The notes below the pieces were generated by a model. The model ran no database searches and was not told the origin of the DNA. It was given only the letters and a program-made list of their open reading frames with translations. Position numbers and translations under genes: made by a program. A stretch of DNA of 17,300 nt from positions 1 through 17,300 of the forward strand of contig DASVWG010000095.1 in assembly GCA_036389695.1 (NCBI GenBank). The letters run 5' to 3'. Origin of the DNA: JALZHR01 sp036389695 (GTDB lineage Bacteria; Acidobacteriota; Blastocatellia; Pyrinomonadales; Pyrinomonadaceae). This document shows, piece by piece, positions 1-6,717 of this stretch (positions are counted from its first letter, which is position 1; every line of letters starts with the position of its first letter).

Positions 1-219
1 CAAAGTGAACGAACCGTTCGCGCTCGTTGTTCCGGCGACCGCCTGACCGATGGTGCCTTCGATTTGATAGACGCCGCCCGTGCCGGTTCCGCCGCCGGAA
101 GCGACGACCGATTGTTCGAGCGTGTAAGGCGGATTGCTCGCCACCTGCGCGCGAGCGATTGCCGCTTGCAGGGTGACGACGATTATCGCCGTCACCATAA
201 ATCTGATTGTCGTCTTCAT
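1..219 (-). CDS. Secreted protein of unknown function, N-terminal part only (runs off window edge)
   Basis: This gene begins with an ATG at 219 and stays open to the window edge, giving 73 residues. The start is supported by an AGAAGGGA Shine-Dalgarno stretch about 8 bases upstream. The N-terminus (MKTTIRFMVTAIIVVTLQAA followed by IARAQ) is a clear Sec signal peptide with cleavage expected after the AxA-type site before QVASN. The mature part starts with a Gly/Ser/Thr-rich stretch containing GTGGVYQIEGTIGQAVAG. From memory, such a low-complexity beta-type start is common in secreted proteins of Acidobacteria; no enzymatic motif is visible in the fragment. It lies 116 bases downstream of another secreted protein gene on the same strand and has a similar ribosome binding site, so the two may be co-expressed. 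The function cannot be judged without the missing C-terminus. Confidence 0.75.
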   Translation of the reverse strand, partial: MKTTIRFMVTAIIVVTLQAAIARAQVASNPPYTLEQSVVASGGGTGTGGVYQIEGTIGQAVAGTTSANGSFTL

Positions 220-234
220 TTTATTTTCCCTTCT

Positions 235-250
235 ACCGGCAACTGCCGGT
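235..250. repeat. Short GC-rich hairpin between the two secreted-protein genes
   Basis: ACCGGC-AACT-GCCGGT forms a perfect 6-bp stem with a 4-base loop in the 116-base gap between the genes ending at 336 and starting at 219. On the minus strand it is followed by AGAAGGG, the ribosome binding site of the downstream gene, not by a T-run. It is therefore not a convincing intrinsic terminator and could instead modulate translation or mRNA stability. Confidence 0.4.
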
Positions 251-335
251 TTTCGGTTTGCCCGCGCAGAGCATCTGCCTTCAGCCAGCGATTATCGTGG
301 GGCGCAATCGCCTTTTCAGACAGTTTCGCGCGCAG

Positions 336-1823
336 TTATTTATTTTGCGGTTTTGTCGCTTTTACATCCGGCTTTGACCGCAAAGCCGGTGCGTCTTCCT
401 CCTGGACGGGAAAGCGTAAATCCGTGTAGCGCGAAATGCGGCTCGGAGTCACCGAACCGTCCGGCTGTCGAACTCTGCCTAATTCCTCGTCGGCTCGGTT
501 GCCAACAACGTGCCAGCTGAATTTAACGTTTGATTTTCCCTGCGCCAGTTCGATGACTTCAAATCCGGCGGCGGTTTTGTTCGCCACATAAACGCCGTTG
601 CAGTCGCCTTCGAGCTGGATAAAAACGCGCAAGGGATGCTTCTCGTTGACCGTGATGCTGGCGGCGAAAGTCGGGTCGAGCACAATGCGCGCGCGACCAT
701 TGACAAGCTGTCCGACGCCGTAATCTTCAAACAGAACTTCGGGCGCTTCGGGCGCAAACATCACGCGCTGTCTTTGCTCCGTGTCGCGGACGAGCGTGGA
801 AACCGTTCCCGTTCCGTTGATTTTGAACTGCGTCGTCCCGCTCCAGTAATTGACCCGGGTTATAGAGCCGAAGTTGTCGCTGTAGATTGCCTGCGAGGCG
901 CCGGGATTATTAGTTCTGGCATAAATGCCGGTGGTAAACCCGGTCGCCGCCAAACCTGAGCCGGCTACTAAAGTGTTGCCCGCCTGGTTGTTTCCCGTCG
1001 CCACGATTCCGGTGCCGTTCGTATTATTATTCTGTCCCCAGATTCCGGCTGACCCTGCGCCCGCCTGATTCGTGGTGCCGACCACGCCCGCGCCGCCGCC
1101 GGTTCCCACAGCGGCATTGTTAACTCCGGTAATCGCATCCGAGTTGGCATCCGCATTCTGGACGGTCACTAATCCGGTGAAAGTTTTGTTGCCGCCGATA
1201 TTCGTCTGATTGGTCGAAAGGTCGACGAAATTCTTGGTCGAGCTGCCCGTCCCGCCGTTTGCGATTTGAACGATGCCCGTTACGTTTCCGGCTGTCGTGG
1301 CGGTATTCGCCGTGTTCGCCGTGTTGGCATTGGCGACCGTGCCGGTTACTTTGCCGCCGTCAATCGAATTAATCTGCGCGTTCGTCACGCAGCCGACGCA
1401 CGCCGTCGAAAGCGTATCCGCCGATGACGAGCTTATCGCACGGTTCGAAAACGGAGTGGAAGTAATTTCCTGTCGCGGCGAGAGAACGGTCGAGCCGACC
1501 TGAATTTCCAGAAACCGCGCGCCCGTTGTGTTGAATGCCGCCGCGCCGAAGTCCAGCTTAACCGTAAAGATTCCGTTTACGACCGACACGAGCGAGCTGA
1601 TTTCGGTCGTGTTATTCGGAATCTGATTCCCGCCCGTTGCCGCATCAAACAAGCGAAACGTCATCGTATAATTGCCGTTGGTCGGCTGCGTGACGGTCGA
1701 GTCGGTAAATCGCCCCTGATAGGTGAACGCCGTGGTCTGGGCGAAAGCGCAGAATGAAAGAACGAATAAAAAGACTATCAATAGCGGCAAACGCCGCACG
1801 GCAGATAAAAGATTTTTGCACAT
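336..1823 (-). CDS. Secreted surface protein with tail-fibre-like repeats, function unknown
   Basis: The 495-residue product has a signal peptide (hydrophobic stretch about residues 12-27, likely cleavage at AFA|Q near residue 29). Residues about 30-130 form an N-terminal module with FTYQGRFTD and NGNYTMTFRLFDA, a beta-rich module I recall from secreted Acidobacteria and Planctomycetes proteins. Residues about 155-215 are Asn/Thr/Ala repeats (TANTANTATTAG, IANGGTGSSTKN, NIGGNKTFTG) resembling phage tail-fibre or trimeric adhesin stalks. Residues 230-320 are Gly/Asn-rich repeats (GVVGTTNQAGAGSAGIWGQN). The C-terminal part (about 355-445) holds FEDYGVGQLVNGRARIVLDP and HPLRVFIQLEGDCNGVYV. No catalytic motif or S74-type autoproteolytic domain was recognised. 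ATG 1823 is preceded by AAGGGA and by a good promoter. Role inferred: extracellular structural or adhesive protein. Confidence 0.85.
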   Translation of the reverse strand: MCKNLLSAVRRLPLLIVFLFVLSFCAFAQTTAFTYQGRFTDSTVTQPTNGNYTMTFRLFDAATGGNQIPNNTTEISSLVSVVNGIFTVKLDFGAAAFNTTGARFLEIQVGSTVLSPRQEITSTPFSNRAISSSSADTLSTACVGCVTNAQINSIDGGKVTGTVANANTANTANTATTAGNVTGIVQIANGGTGSSTKNFVDLSTNQTNIGGNKTFTGLVTVQNADANSDAITGVNNAAVGTGGGAGVVGTTNQAGAGSAGIWGQNNNTNGTGIVATGNNQAGNTLVAGSGLAATGFTTGIYARTNNPGASQAIYSDNFGSITRVNYWSGTTQFKINGTGTVSTLVRDTEQRQRVMFAPEAPEVLFEDYGVGQLVNGRARIVLDPTFAASITVNEKHPLRVFIQLEGDCNGVYVANKTAAGFEVIELAQGKSNVKFSWHVVGNRADEELGRVRQPDGSVTPSRISRYTDLRFPVQEEDAPALRSKPDVKATKPQNK

Positions 1824-1910
1824 CGGATATTTCCCTTCGGCTCGCGCCGTTTTATTAAAATAGATACGGAAAGTTTAGTCGGTTTTGTCAATCAAAAGCC
1901 CGTGCGAGCT

Positions 1911-1938
1911 ATTATACTTATAAAAAAAACGTTTTCAA
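1911..1938 (-). promoter_or_regulatory. Sigma-70-type promoter for the 495-residue secreted protein gene
   Basis: On the minus strand there is TTGAAA (1938-1933), a 16-base spacer and a perfect TATAAT (1916-1911). It faces the gene starting at 1823 and would give a 5' leader of roughly 80 bases. A second TTGACA (1891-1886) lies within that leader, but its best -10 matches are poor. Prediction only, from consensus similarity. Confidence 0.5.
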
Positions 1939-1948
1939 TTAGTTGGCG

Positions 1949-1986
1949 GAAGCGGTCGGATTGCCGCTTCATAACGATGCCGTTAT
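1949..1986. repeat. Two adjacent short hairpins
   Basis: GAAGCGG (1949-1955) pairs with CCGCTTC (1964-1970) around an 8-base loop. Directly next to it ATAACG (1971-1976) pairs with CGTTAT (1981-1986) around a 4-base loop. They lie just upstream of the promoter for the gene starting at 1823 and downstream of the CPBP protease gene. Neither is directly followed by a T-run on the minus strand. Confidence 0.45.
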
Positions 1987-2012
1987 TAAGCCTCGGATTT
2001 TGTTATGTTATC

Positions 2013-2050
2013 AACAGATTCACATTTGTTGAGACAAATGTGAATCTGTT
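2013..2050. repeat. Perfect 17-bp inverted repeat with 4-base loop; possible terminator of the CPBP gene or protein-binding palindrome
   Basis: AACAGATTCACATTTGT (2013-2029), loop TGAG (2030-2033), and ACAAATGTGAATCTGTT (2034-2050) pair without a mismatch. The site lies about 100 bases past the stop of the CPBP protease gene. On the plus strand the right arm runs into TTTT; on the minus strand (the direction of the genes) no T-tract follows, so a classical terminator in the useful direction is not supported. The region 1824-2153 holds no credible gene: only this palindrome, two smaller hairpins and the promoter at 1911-1938. Confidence 0.6.
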
Positions 2051-2153
2051 TTAATCGTGTCGAAAACGGGCGTTTATGGGACAAATCCCTTACTCTGCCT
2101 TCAGCAGCTTAGTTAAGCCGCATCGCGCGCGTGGGAGCGGCTTGAGCGGATTG

Positions 2154-2876
2154 TCAGGCGGCAAACCCGCCTGCGACGTGAAATGCAGCGTTAGCCAAGC
2201 TGTGTGCGAGAATGGGAAAGACGAGGCTGCCGGTCTTGTATCGCAGCCAGCCTCCGGGAATGCTGCCGATAAACGGGAACAAAGCCGACATAGCATCGAA
2301 GCCGAACGACCCGTTTGAGTATTTAAGCCCGTGCCAGACGCCAAAAACGACGGCGGTTGACAAAATTACGCCCCACGGCATTGCGTAATCGGGTCGCTGT
2401 TCGCGGCGGAACAGACCCAATAGAATCGCGGGCGCGATACCGCGATAGACGAGTTCCTCGGACAAAGAAGGCATGGTCGCCTGGAAGAGGAGAGTTTCCA
2501 TATCGGGAACGCCGGGCTTGAAAAACAGTCCTAAGCAGCTGCCCCAAACAATGAATAATAAAAGCGCGACCAGTCCGGTCTTCGTGTGGCGCTGCTTGAT
2601 GGTGAGTCCCACTGCGGCGGGCGAGAGCCTCAGCGCCGCGATGACAGTTGCCGAAAGTGCGAGACTGAGGAGCTTGCCCGTCCAGTTCCAGCTTGCACCG
2701 GCAAGATTAAGTCCTTTCACTAATGACGGCAGTCCGGTCACGAAATCATCTGCGCCGATATAGACGGCGGCAGCTAAAGCGCAGGCGACCAGTATTCGCT
2801 TTTCCAGCGGTTTCGACGCCAGAAACGCCGCCGCCGCAATCGTGGCAAAAGCGAATGAAAAGCTCAAAGCTTCCAT
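2154..2876 (-). CDS. CPBP-family intramembrane glutamic endopeptidase (CAAX-protease-like)
   Basis: The 240-residue, mostly hydrophobic protein has several membrane segments (around residues 8-22, 28-45, 66-84, 100-118, 167-182, 192-210, 217-235). It carries all signature motifs of the CPBP (Abi/CAAX Rce1-like) family: E140-E141-xxx-R145 in SEELVYRG, F178-xxx-H182 in FGVWH, and H225-xxx-N229 in HSLAN. In this family these residues line an intramembrane active site; known members process prenylated proteins or act in signalling or bacteriocin self-immunity. The substrate cannot be read from the sequence. ATG 2876 is preceded by AGAGG at good spacing. The gene stands alone, with long non-coding stretches on both sides, so no partner is suggested by context. 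The motifs are intact and the length is normal, so it is probably active. Confidence 0.9.
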   Translation of the reverse strand: MEALSFSFAFATIAAAAFLASKPLEKRILVACALAAAVYIGADDFVTGLPSLVKGLNLAGASWNWTGKLLSLALSATVIAALRLSPAAVGLTIKQRHTKTGLVALLLFIVWGSCLGLFFKPGVPDMETLLFQATMPSLSEELVYRGIAPAILLGLFRREQRPDYAMPWGVILSTAVVFGVWHGLKYSNGSFGFDAMSALFPFIGSIPGGWLRYKTGSLVFPILAHSLANAAFHVAGGFAA

Positions 2877-3204
2877 GCGGTACCTCTGTAATTTTTAAGA
2901 TAAATTCAATACTTCATCTCAAAAGATGAGAATAAGAAGCGGACTGTTAACAAAGCAGCAGGCTTATTTTAAAAACGGTCGCTTTTGAGATAGAGGCTCG
3001 AAGCTGAACTCTTTACAAAATGGATAGTGGATACTAAATTTCAAGCTGGTTTTATTTTGACGTTTGTTAGACTTCGGTATTATTGACTCTCTGCAGAAGC
3101 GTCATTTTGTAAAGAGTTTCCGTTTTAATTTCAAATTCAAAAGTTTCTAAAATAGATTCAATCTTCCGAATAATTAACGACCACGTCCGGAATCAACTAT
3201 TATC
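2877..3204. other. Non-coding stretch with several inverted repeats
   Basis: This A+T-rich 328-base gap holds no credible gene. It contains a 10-bp inverted repeat, ATCTCAAAAG (2916-2925) with CTTTTGAGAT (2982-2991), and a 16-bp one at 3007-3118 listed separately. The low end (about 2880-2960) should carry the promoter for the CPBP gene, but no convincing -35/-10 pair was found. Confidence 0.5.
3007..3118. repeat. 112-bp element bounded by perfect 16-bp inverted repeats (MITE-like or extended hairpin)
   Basis: AACTCTTTACAAAATG (3007-3022) and CATTTTGTAAAGAGTT (3103-3118) are exact reverse complements separated by 80 bases. The interior encodes nothing. No clear target-site duplication is seen in the immediate flanks, so a mobile origin is only a possibility. 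Nearby copies cannot be assessed from one window. Confidence 0.55.
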
Positions 3205-3462
3205 TTAAGTTTTTGCACAGCCGGTTTTGCCGGTTTTCATGTCAGATTCATTAAATGGCGCGAGAAACTCCGCTTCCCTGAATCCGCTCGGAACCTCAGA
3301 CCAGATATCCACTCTCACATCGCTTACGCCGCTATTACGGATAGATATTTCCCAAATTCCGCTCTGCATTTGACCGGTCATCAAATTAGATTGTAATTTC
3401 AGCTGAAATTCATAATCACCGTTTACACTCGCCGCCGTCGGTGTCGTTAAAGTAATCAGCAT
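3205..3462 (-). pseudogene. 85-residue ORF overlapping the STAND gene; possible remnant of a subtilisin-like (S8) peptidase
   Basis: The ATG at 3462 lies inside the end of the STAND gene (ATGCTGA, 7-base overlap), so translation would be coupled; there is no Shine-Dalgarno of its own, and an in-frame stop sits eight codons upstream. The product begins MLITLTTPTAASVNGDYEFQ and continues with GIWEISIRNSGVSDVRVDIW, AEFLAPFNESDM and GKTGCAKT, ending abruptly. The run 'G-W-beta strand-RN.G..RVD.W' followed by FL and a GCAK segment resembles, from memory, the insert and pre-catalytic segment of some S8 peptidases, which normally continue into an 'itVGA' strand and the catalytic Ser. Those parts and the Asp/His motifs are absent. 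It could be a decayed peptidase gene or a small coupled protein of another kind. The peptidase link is a weak inference. Confidence 0.45.
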
Positions 3463-6395
3463 TCTTTGAAAGAAAATCTGCTTTTACCTATAAGACTCAA
3501 AAAGAATCTGCATCGTTTTAAAAAGCCGGGTTCTTTATTAATAGTTCGTATGGATTTGTATACTGCCGCCGCAAACTTTGGTGAGGCTTGAGAATCCGGC
3601 AGGAGAGCCGTATAAGCAAGCTGATAAACCATTTGTGCCATAATGTTGCGCGAGTTTTTATTCAGCAGCCCGGCTGACATTTTGTAACTTTGATTGATTT
3701 TCATTTTTGCCTTATTTGGATTATCGAGCTTCAATTCCGCCAATCCTTCCAGAAAAACGGCATAAAAATAATAAATAGTTAAATTCTTTTTTTGAGCCAG
3801 GACGGCATTTGTTTTGGCGGCAGACCAATCGCCGACGTAAAGATTGGCGTGCGCCAAACTTAAATAGTTTTGACAGGAGATAACAGGATTATGGGTTTTT
3901 AAGCCCGCTTCCAGACCTTTTTTCGCTAAATCAATCGCCTGAGAATAATTGCTCTTATATATTTCCGCTTCGGCTAATCCCTGAAGAGTGAGCGATTCGA
4001 TTTCGATGGCGCCGATTTCCTGACTTTTTTTCAGACAGCGCTTTAGAATTTTGCCGCTTTGAATAAAGCCGGACTTTCTAATTAATATGTCTCCTTTATG
4101 ACACATAATCTGGAGCTGCCGCGGAAGATTGCCCATTTCCTTTGCCATCCGCGCCGCTTCTTCATAAATAATCATCGCCGCCGCCGATTCTCCGACGATA
4201 AAGTTGCAATAACCCAGATTAATCAGGCATTCCACGCGAATATTTTTATATATGTTTTCGTCAATATCGCGAATCTCTTCCGCTATCTTCCGGTAAATTT
4301 TTTCACCCGCGTCGATATTTCCGAGATACAGGTTACAGTTTGCTATATTCAGCCGGACTTTTATTTTCAGGCTTTCAATCTGATGCCTTTGCCGGGCGAT
4401 ACTTTCCAACGCATTTTCAAAGTATTTAATGGCTTGTTTGTAATTTCCGCGAGTATAGTAATAATTTCCCGTTTGGTGAAGAACTCCTGCTTCGTGTTTT
4501 TGGAGAGCCGGGAAACTGGAAGTTAATTTCAGAGCTTTCCGGTAACAGGCAATGGACTTTTTATTGCCGTTTAACTCATAAAGCTGCCCCAAATAAATCA
4601 AAGAAAAAATCTTTCTTTTTTCGTCGGTAATTTTATCGACGATTTGCTCATACTGCTTGATTAACCTGTCATACTTTCCCCACTGAAACAGCCACCTGTC
4701 CACAAATATCCTGATATATGCGGCGAAATCGTAATCTTTCTTCCGGTAATAAAAGTGAAAACCGCGTTCGGCAATAAAACTGATATGATTTTGCAGCTCG
4801 AACAACGGAGCGTATTTAATCTTCCCGTAAACTAAATCCATAATTACGTCCGTCACCTGAATTTGGATTTTATCGCTTTCGAGGCGGTTAATCTTTATTT
4901 TAGAAAAATCGGCGAGCAGACGATGAAGACTTATCAATTCATCCTTCGTATTTTCGGTAAAAATTCCGATTTCCGAAAGACGGCGAAGACTTAAGGACAA
5001 TTTATCTTTATCTACGCCGGTTTTATTTTTCTCGATTATTTGAGGAATTAATGCGACCGGCAGCGGCTCGCCCGGAGCGAAGAAAGATATACGAGATAAT
5101 ATATCTCTGGCAAGCGAATCAATTTCATTTTCAGATTCGAGCAGAGCGTAACTGATTTGAAAAGTCTTTTCGACGCTCCACGCGTGTTTGGTCGGCGAGG
5201 AATCTCCGTTCCGGTTATCCTGCAAAGATTCGTCTTTTAACAGGGGCGGCGCGCGCAGTTTTTCCAGATATTCCGCCGGCGAGCCGAAAGCTTTCGTCGC
5301 TTCCATATAGCAACCCGCCAGATGCAGAGCCAGCGGCAGGTGACCGAGCGCGTCGGCTATCTGCCGCAGAATGGAATAATTTTGCGGGCGATTTTCTTTT
5401 TTCTTATCGGGACGAATCAGGCGAAGCAGCCTGACGCTTTCTTCCGGCGACAATTGCTCTAAATTTTCCGGGTAAATATTCAGATAACTCGACAGCTTGC
5501 TCGAACGGCTCGTGATAATTACGCAGCATTCGCCGTGCGTCGGCAGCCATTCGTCCAGCAGCGTCTTATCCGAACAATTATCAAAAACGAGCAGGCTCGG
5601 AATTCCGGAAGTCCAGAAATTTTTCACCCGGTTGATTTTGACTTCGGGCGAAAAATCTTCGTCGTCGCGGTAAAGATTCAGCCCTCTGACTCCGCCGCAT
5701 TTGATGACTTGCGACGCGATGCTTGCCGGTTCTTCAAAGTTAATCCAGAACACGCCGCCGGAAAAATATTTTCCGTATTTGTAACACAACTCGACGGCGA
5801 GCTGGCTTTTGCCGACGCCGCCGATTCCGTGAAACAAAATCGCGCTGGTTCCGCTTCTTTTCGCTACGGCGGCAAATTTGCGAAAATACTTCTCGCGTCC
5901 GACGAAATTTCTATTTCTGTGATAAGGAATAATGAACGGATTTTGCGGCGAATTATCCTTCGGTATTGATTTTTCCGGCAGACGGCTCAGCAGTTTTTGT
6001 GCTCCGGCTATTTTTTGAGCAGTGATTTTACTTTCCGATTGAGCGTTGATGGTTAGATGAATAAAATTTCCCGTGTTAATGACGCTCCTTTCGATAGTCG
6101 AATCGAGGATTGCTATATTCCCGCTTCCGTCAATAACTACTTTCTTTTCACCGGCTTCGGAGCGGGAAACCAGTTTATAATTTCCGATGTTTACTTCTTT
6201 ATCGGATTTTATCTCGAAAAAGTCGCAAAGCAGCGGGTTGTTTTTAATCTGCTCTTTCAGCTGTTCGGTCGTCAGCCGCCGGTCGAAATAGCTTTCGACC
6301 AAATCGGTAAATAAAGAAACCGCTTTCGAGACGTGCGGCGTTTCGACATCCAATCTTTTAAGAATAGCTTCTTTGATTTGTGCAGAAGAAATCAT
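3456..6395 (-). CDS. STAND-family NB-ARC / TPR NTPase (NLR-like sensor), candidate defence protein
   Basis: The product is 979 residues. Residues about 1-60 are helical and of unknown family. Residues 70-117 form a short beta-rich segment (VVIDGSGNIAILDSTIERS, then INTGN), a type seen ahead of bacterial STAND ATPases. The NB-ARC NTPase follows: FVGREKYF near 164, Walker A GIGGVGKS at 190-197, Walker B LLVFD at 268-272, IITSR near 293-297, and GHLPLAL at 351-357. A winged-helix part spans about 425-495 with HRLL at 491 where NB-ARC proteins carry the MHD motif. The rest (about 595-940) is tetratricopeptide repeats, probably the sensing part. Known relatives oligomerise on ligand binding in antiphage defence or regulation; the effector here is not obvious. 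I chose ATG 6395 because CGGAG lies 10 bases upstream; an upstream TTG (6404) would sit almost on that site. Coding looks richer in A+T than its neighbours. Confidence 0.85.
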   Translation of the reverse strand: MISSAQIKEAILKRLDVETPHVSKAVSLFTDLVESYFDRRLTTEQLKEQIKNNPLLCDFFEIKSDKEVNIGNYKLVSRSEAGEKKVVIDGSGNIAILDSTIERSVINTGNFIHLTINAQSESKITAQKIAGAQKLLSRLPEKSIPKDNSPQNPFIIPYHRNRNFVGREKYFRKFAAVAKRSGTSAILFHGIGGVGKSQLAVELCYKYGKYFSGGVFWINFEEPASIASQVIKCGGVRGLNLYRDDEDFSPEVKINRVKNFWTSGIPSLLVFDNCSDKTLLDEWLPTHGECCVIITSRSSKLSSYLNIYPENLEQLSPEESVRLLRLIRPDKKKENRPQNYSILRQIADALGHLPLALHLAGCYMEATKAFGSPAEYLEKLRAPPLLKDESLQDNRNGDSSPTKHAWSVEKTFQISYALLESENEIDSLARDILSRISFFAPGEPLPVALIPQIIEKNKTGVDKDKLSLSLRRLSEIGIFTENTKDELISLHRLLADFSKIKINRLESDKIQIQVTDVIMDLVYGKIKYAPLFELQNHISFIAERGFHFYYRKKDYDFAAYIRIFVDRWLFQWGKYDRLIKQYEQIVDKITDEKRKIFSLIYLGQLYELNGNKKSIACYRKALKLTSSFPALQKHEAGVLHQTGNYYYTRGNYKQAIKYFENALESIARQRHQIESLKIKVRLNIANCNLYLGNIDAGEKIYRKIAEEIRDIDENIYKNIRVECLINLGYCNFIVGESAAAMIIYEEAARMAKEMGNLPRQLQIMCHKGDILIRKSGFIQSGKILKRCLKKSQEIGAIEIESLTLQGLAEAEIYKSNYSQAIDLAKKGLEAGLKTHNPVISCQNYLSLAHANLYVGDWSAAKTNAVLAQKKNLTIYYFYAVFLEGLAELKLDNPNKAKMKINQSYKMSAGLLNKNSRNIMAQMVYQLAYTALLPDSQASPKFAAAVYKSIRTINKEPGFLKRCRFFLSLIGKSRFSFKEC

Positions 6396-6404
6396 GGGGT
6401 TCAA

Positions 6405-6717
6405 ACTCCGAAACGTTTACCGGAAGCTAAAACTTACTCAAAATCTCGACTTAATTTTTAGGAGTAAGTGTCAGCTCTGCTCTTTAGTAGTGTTTCCCGT
6501 GTTAAAAGAATTGCCGAAACCGTCGTTTAATCCAAATCGGCTTTGCCTGTAAAAATTTGAGTAATGAAAATGTTCGTTTCCCGAAAAGATGACGAACATT
6601 TTATCCAAATAATCTGGAGATATTCGGATTATTATTCTACATTTTTGACTTCACAGGCAAAACCTTTTGTATCTGCGGCGCAAAAATCTATTAAAACTAA
6701 CCACGCAAATTTAATTG
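6405..6717. other. Non-coding stretch upstream of the STAND gene with nested inverted repeats
   Basis: No gene is seen in these 313 bases. TTTGCCTGT (6542-6550) pairs with ACAGGCAAA (6653-6661), enclosing AAAATGTTCGT (6567-6577) paired with ACGAACATTTT (6592-6602) and AATAATC (6608-6614) paired with GATTATT (6627-6633). Nearer the STAND start, ACTTACTC (6432-6439) pairs with GAGTAAGT (6462-6469). The region should hold the STAND promoter and the end of the upstream transcript. No clear -35/-10 pair was found. Confidence 0.5.
6567..6602 (-). terminator. Possible A/T-bordered hairpin terminator after the 250-residue protein gene
   Basis: An 11-bp perfect stem, AAAATGTTCGT/ACGAACATTTT, has a 14-base loop and starts with AAAA and ends with TTTT on either strand. 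It lies about 115 bases past the stop codon at 6718. The stem is poor in G+C, so it is at best a weak bidirectional terminator; a structured or regulatory element is the alternative. Confidence 0.3.

Noticed and set aside
1861..1891. TTGACA (1891-1886) as an alternative promoter for the 495-residue protein
   Set aside because: At 17-19 base spacing the possible -10 boxes (GTATCT, TATCTA) match poorly compared with the perfect TATAAT upstream.
2090..2344. Minus-strand 84-residue frame and overlapping plus-strand 80-residue frame at the end of the CPBP gene
   Set aside because: Both overlap the intact CPBP coding region in other frames and show no motifs.
6396..6404. TTG at 6404 as start of the STAND gene
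   Set aside because: The CGGAG site would be only one or two bases from it; ATG 6395 has proper spacing.
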